A stretch of 6,503 nucleotides of DNA. Origin: Planctomycetia bacterium. GTDB lineage: Bacteria > Planctomycetota > UBA11346. The notes beneath the pieces were generated by a model, which saw only the letters and a list, made by a program, of their open reading frames with translations, made no database searches and had not been told where the DNA came from. The stretch lies in the NCBI GenBank assembly GCA_005801395.1, contig SYDV01000167.1:1-6503 (forward strand). Reading direction: 5' to 3'. Numbering within the stretch: position 1 is the stretch's first letter; each line of letters opens with the position of its first letter. A program made the translations under genes and the position numbers. Positions 4,999 through 6,503 of this stretch are shown piece by piece.

Positions 4999-6503
4999 AT
5001 GAGCAAAAGAACAGATCAGCTCGCATATTTTTGGTATCCGTTGGTCTTAGTGACGGCGATAATTTTTCACGTCGTTCTTTTAAACACAGGAATAGCACTT
5101 CTCTATTGTACGTATCTTCCGCTCATCTTTTCCGCCATGGCGATAACCGCCTTAGAAATTTACTGCCCTTATCGCGAAGAATGGAAGCCGAATCGTCATG
5201 ATCTGATGAACGATGGTGTATTTATGGTTATCGTCCAAATGATATTGCCTCAATTGTTATCATTTCTCATCGCCATCGTGTTGATTCGGGAAACAGAATT
5301 TTCATATTGGCCAAGCGATCTGCCCATCGTGGTGCAGTTAGGTATGATGATTTTGGCGGCTGATTTTCTGCGTTACTGGCTTCATGTCGCAAGTCACAAT
5401 TTCCTTCCGTTGTGGCAATTGCACGCCGTTCATCATTCTCCCAAAATATTGTATTGGTTTAACGTTGGAAGATTTCATCCTCTTGAGAAAGCGGTTCAAT
5501 TTCTTTTTGATGCGATGCCATTCATTGTGCTTGGCATAGATGAGCGAGTTTTAGCGTTGTATTTTGTCTGTTACGCGACGAACGGTTTCTTTCAGCATTC
5601 TAACGTCCATGTAAAACTGGGGTGGCTAAACTATATCATCAGTGGTCCGGAACTACACCGCTGGCATCATTCCATACATATCCACGAATCGAACCGTAAT
5701 TATGGCAACAACATTATCCTGTGGGACTTATTGTTTGGGTCCTTTTACTTGCCGAAGAAGAAATCCGTTAGCGATTTAGGTCTGAGAAATAGAAGTTATC
5801 CCACTTCATTTTTGCAGCAGATGAAAACGCCGTTCATCATTCGGCTGGAAAGCGCAAATCTGCCGGTCGTTTCTTATAAAGACATTGTTATCAATTGTTT
5901 GTTGCGGCTTCGTTTTGAGTATCATTATTTAACCAAGCGCACACGCATGCTGGCGGCGACACGCAGCCCGCGAAAACATCAACTGGTTTTGCTCAACGAC
6001 CTGATTCGTCGAAATGAGACATCAAAATTTGGCCAAGACTTCCAATTTTCACAGATTGCCACTCATTACGATTATCAGGCACGCTGTCCTATCAATACTT
6101 ATGAAACATTAAGCAAATACATTGACCTCGCTGTCGTTGCGAATAACGGTCTGACAGTTGAACCGCCGGTATTCTACCAAGTAACGAGCGGCACTTTAGG
6201 TAATCCTAAATACCTACCGGTTACAGCTTCTGGACTGAATAATATTACGAGCGAACAGAGTTTAGTGGCGCTGACGCGCTATCTGAATAATCCGGGGACT
6301 TTTTCAGGTAAAATGTTTGCGGTCGTGAGTCCTGCCATAGAGGGCTATACCGTATCTGGTTTGCCATATGGGTCTGCCTCCGGATTGCTGTATCAAAATA
6401 TGCCGGCCATGGCGCGTTCGAAATATGTGGTTCCCTATGATGTTTTTAATATCAGGAATTACGACACCAAATATTTATTGTTGGCATTATTCGCATTGGC
6501 GGA
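4999..6503 (+). CDS. Fatty acid hydroxylase/sterol desaturase fused to a GH3-type acyl-adenylating enzyme (5' part)
   Basis: The first 501 codons of an open gene that runs off the right edge. Residues 1-278 are a membrane di-iron hydroxylase of the fatty acid hydroxylase/sterol desaturase superfamily. Hydrophobic segments lie near 12-52, 73-95, 108-128 and 167-190. The histidine boxes are complete: H129-x3-H133, H142-x2-HH146, H200-x3-H204 and H220-x2-HH224. From about residue 300 the sequence changes to a GH3-family protein (named after plant auxin-responsive GH3 enzymes). It shows LLNDLIRRNETSKFGQDFQF, CPINTYETLSKYID, then the phosphate-binding loop TSGTLGNPKYLPVT (396-409). GH3 enzymes adenylate a carboxylic acid and pass the acyl group to an amine; the later ATP-binding motifs lie outside the window. 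No stop or frameshift separates the domains. The start ATG 4999 has a weak, distant AGG. A lipid hydroxylation plus acyl activation role is inferred; the substrate is unknown. Confidence 0.88.
   Translation, partial: MSKRTDQLAYFWYPLVLVTAIIFHVVLLNTGIALLYCTYLPLIFSAMAITALEIYCPYREEWKPNRHDLMNDGVFMVIVQMILPQLLSFLIAIVLIRETEFSYWPSDLPIVVQLGMMILAADFLRYWLHVASHNFLPLWQLHAVHHSPKILYWFNVGRFHPLEKAVQFLFDAMPFIVLGIDERVLALYFVCYATNGFFQHSNVHVKLGWLNYIISGPELHRWHHSIHIHESNRNYGNNIILWDLLFGSFYLPKKKSVSDLGLRNRSYPTSFLQQMKTPFIIRLESANLPVVSYKDIVINCLLRLRFEYHYLTKRTRMLAATRSPRKHQLVLLNDLIRRNETSKFGQDFQFSQIATHYDYQARCPINTYETLSKYIDLAVVANNGLTVEPPVFYQVTSGTLGNPKYLPVTASGLNNITSEQSLVALTRYLNNPGTFSGKMFAVVSPAIEGYTVSGLPYGSASGLLYQNMPAMARSKYVVPYDVFNIRNYDTKYLLLALFALA

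Overview
The window is bacterial. It holds five protein-coding loci: four on the minus strand and one on the plus strand. Two are cut by the window edges and one is interrupted by a stop codon. Secreted LamG-fold proteins, a secreted protein with an 'ISGRSTGFRIDRI'-type carbohydrate-binding-like module, weak or absent Shine-Dalgarno sequences and mid-range GC together suggest the Planctomycetes-Verrucomicrobia-Lentisphaerae neighbourhood. That assignment is an inference from gene style, not from a marker gene.

Left to centre, minus strand, from low to high coordinates: (1) positions 1-1205 are the N-terminal 401 codons of a DnaE/DnaE2-type DNA polymerase III alpha subunit with a PHP domain that looks catalytically dead. 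(2) Positions 1403-2713 encode a complete 436-residue secreted LamG/concanavalin-like protein. (3) Positions 2857-3495 encode a complete SRAP (YedK/HMCES-like) protein that handles abasic-site DNA; its usual active-site Asn is replaced by His. (4) Positions 3654-4721 hold a secreted protein gene interrupted by one in-frame TAA, with clear homologous sequence continuing in the same frame on the far side.

The minus-strand block ends in a 277-base divergent intergenic region (4722-4998). It holds a cluster of dyads and five tandem copies of an 11-base repeat. On the other side, reading right, is the most unusual gene in the window. From 4999 to beyond the end runs a fusion of a membrane fatty-acid hydroxylase/sterol desaturase (full set of histidine boxes) and a GH3-type acyl-adenylating enzyme (phosphate-binding loop visible). 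One polypeptide would both oxidise a lipid or fatty acyl group and activate a carboxylate. This gene is visibly AT-richer than the polymerase gene.

Functionally, the SRAP protein and the DnaE-like polymerase fit a DNA-damage theme (abasic-site protection plus translesion-type synthesis), but a secreted LamG protein lies between them and no imuA/imuB is present here. The desaturase-GH3 gene is the likely first gene of a lipid or small-molecule pathway continuing beyond the right edge.
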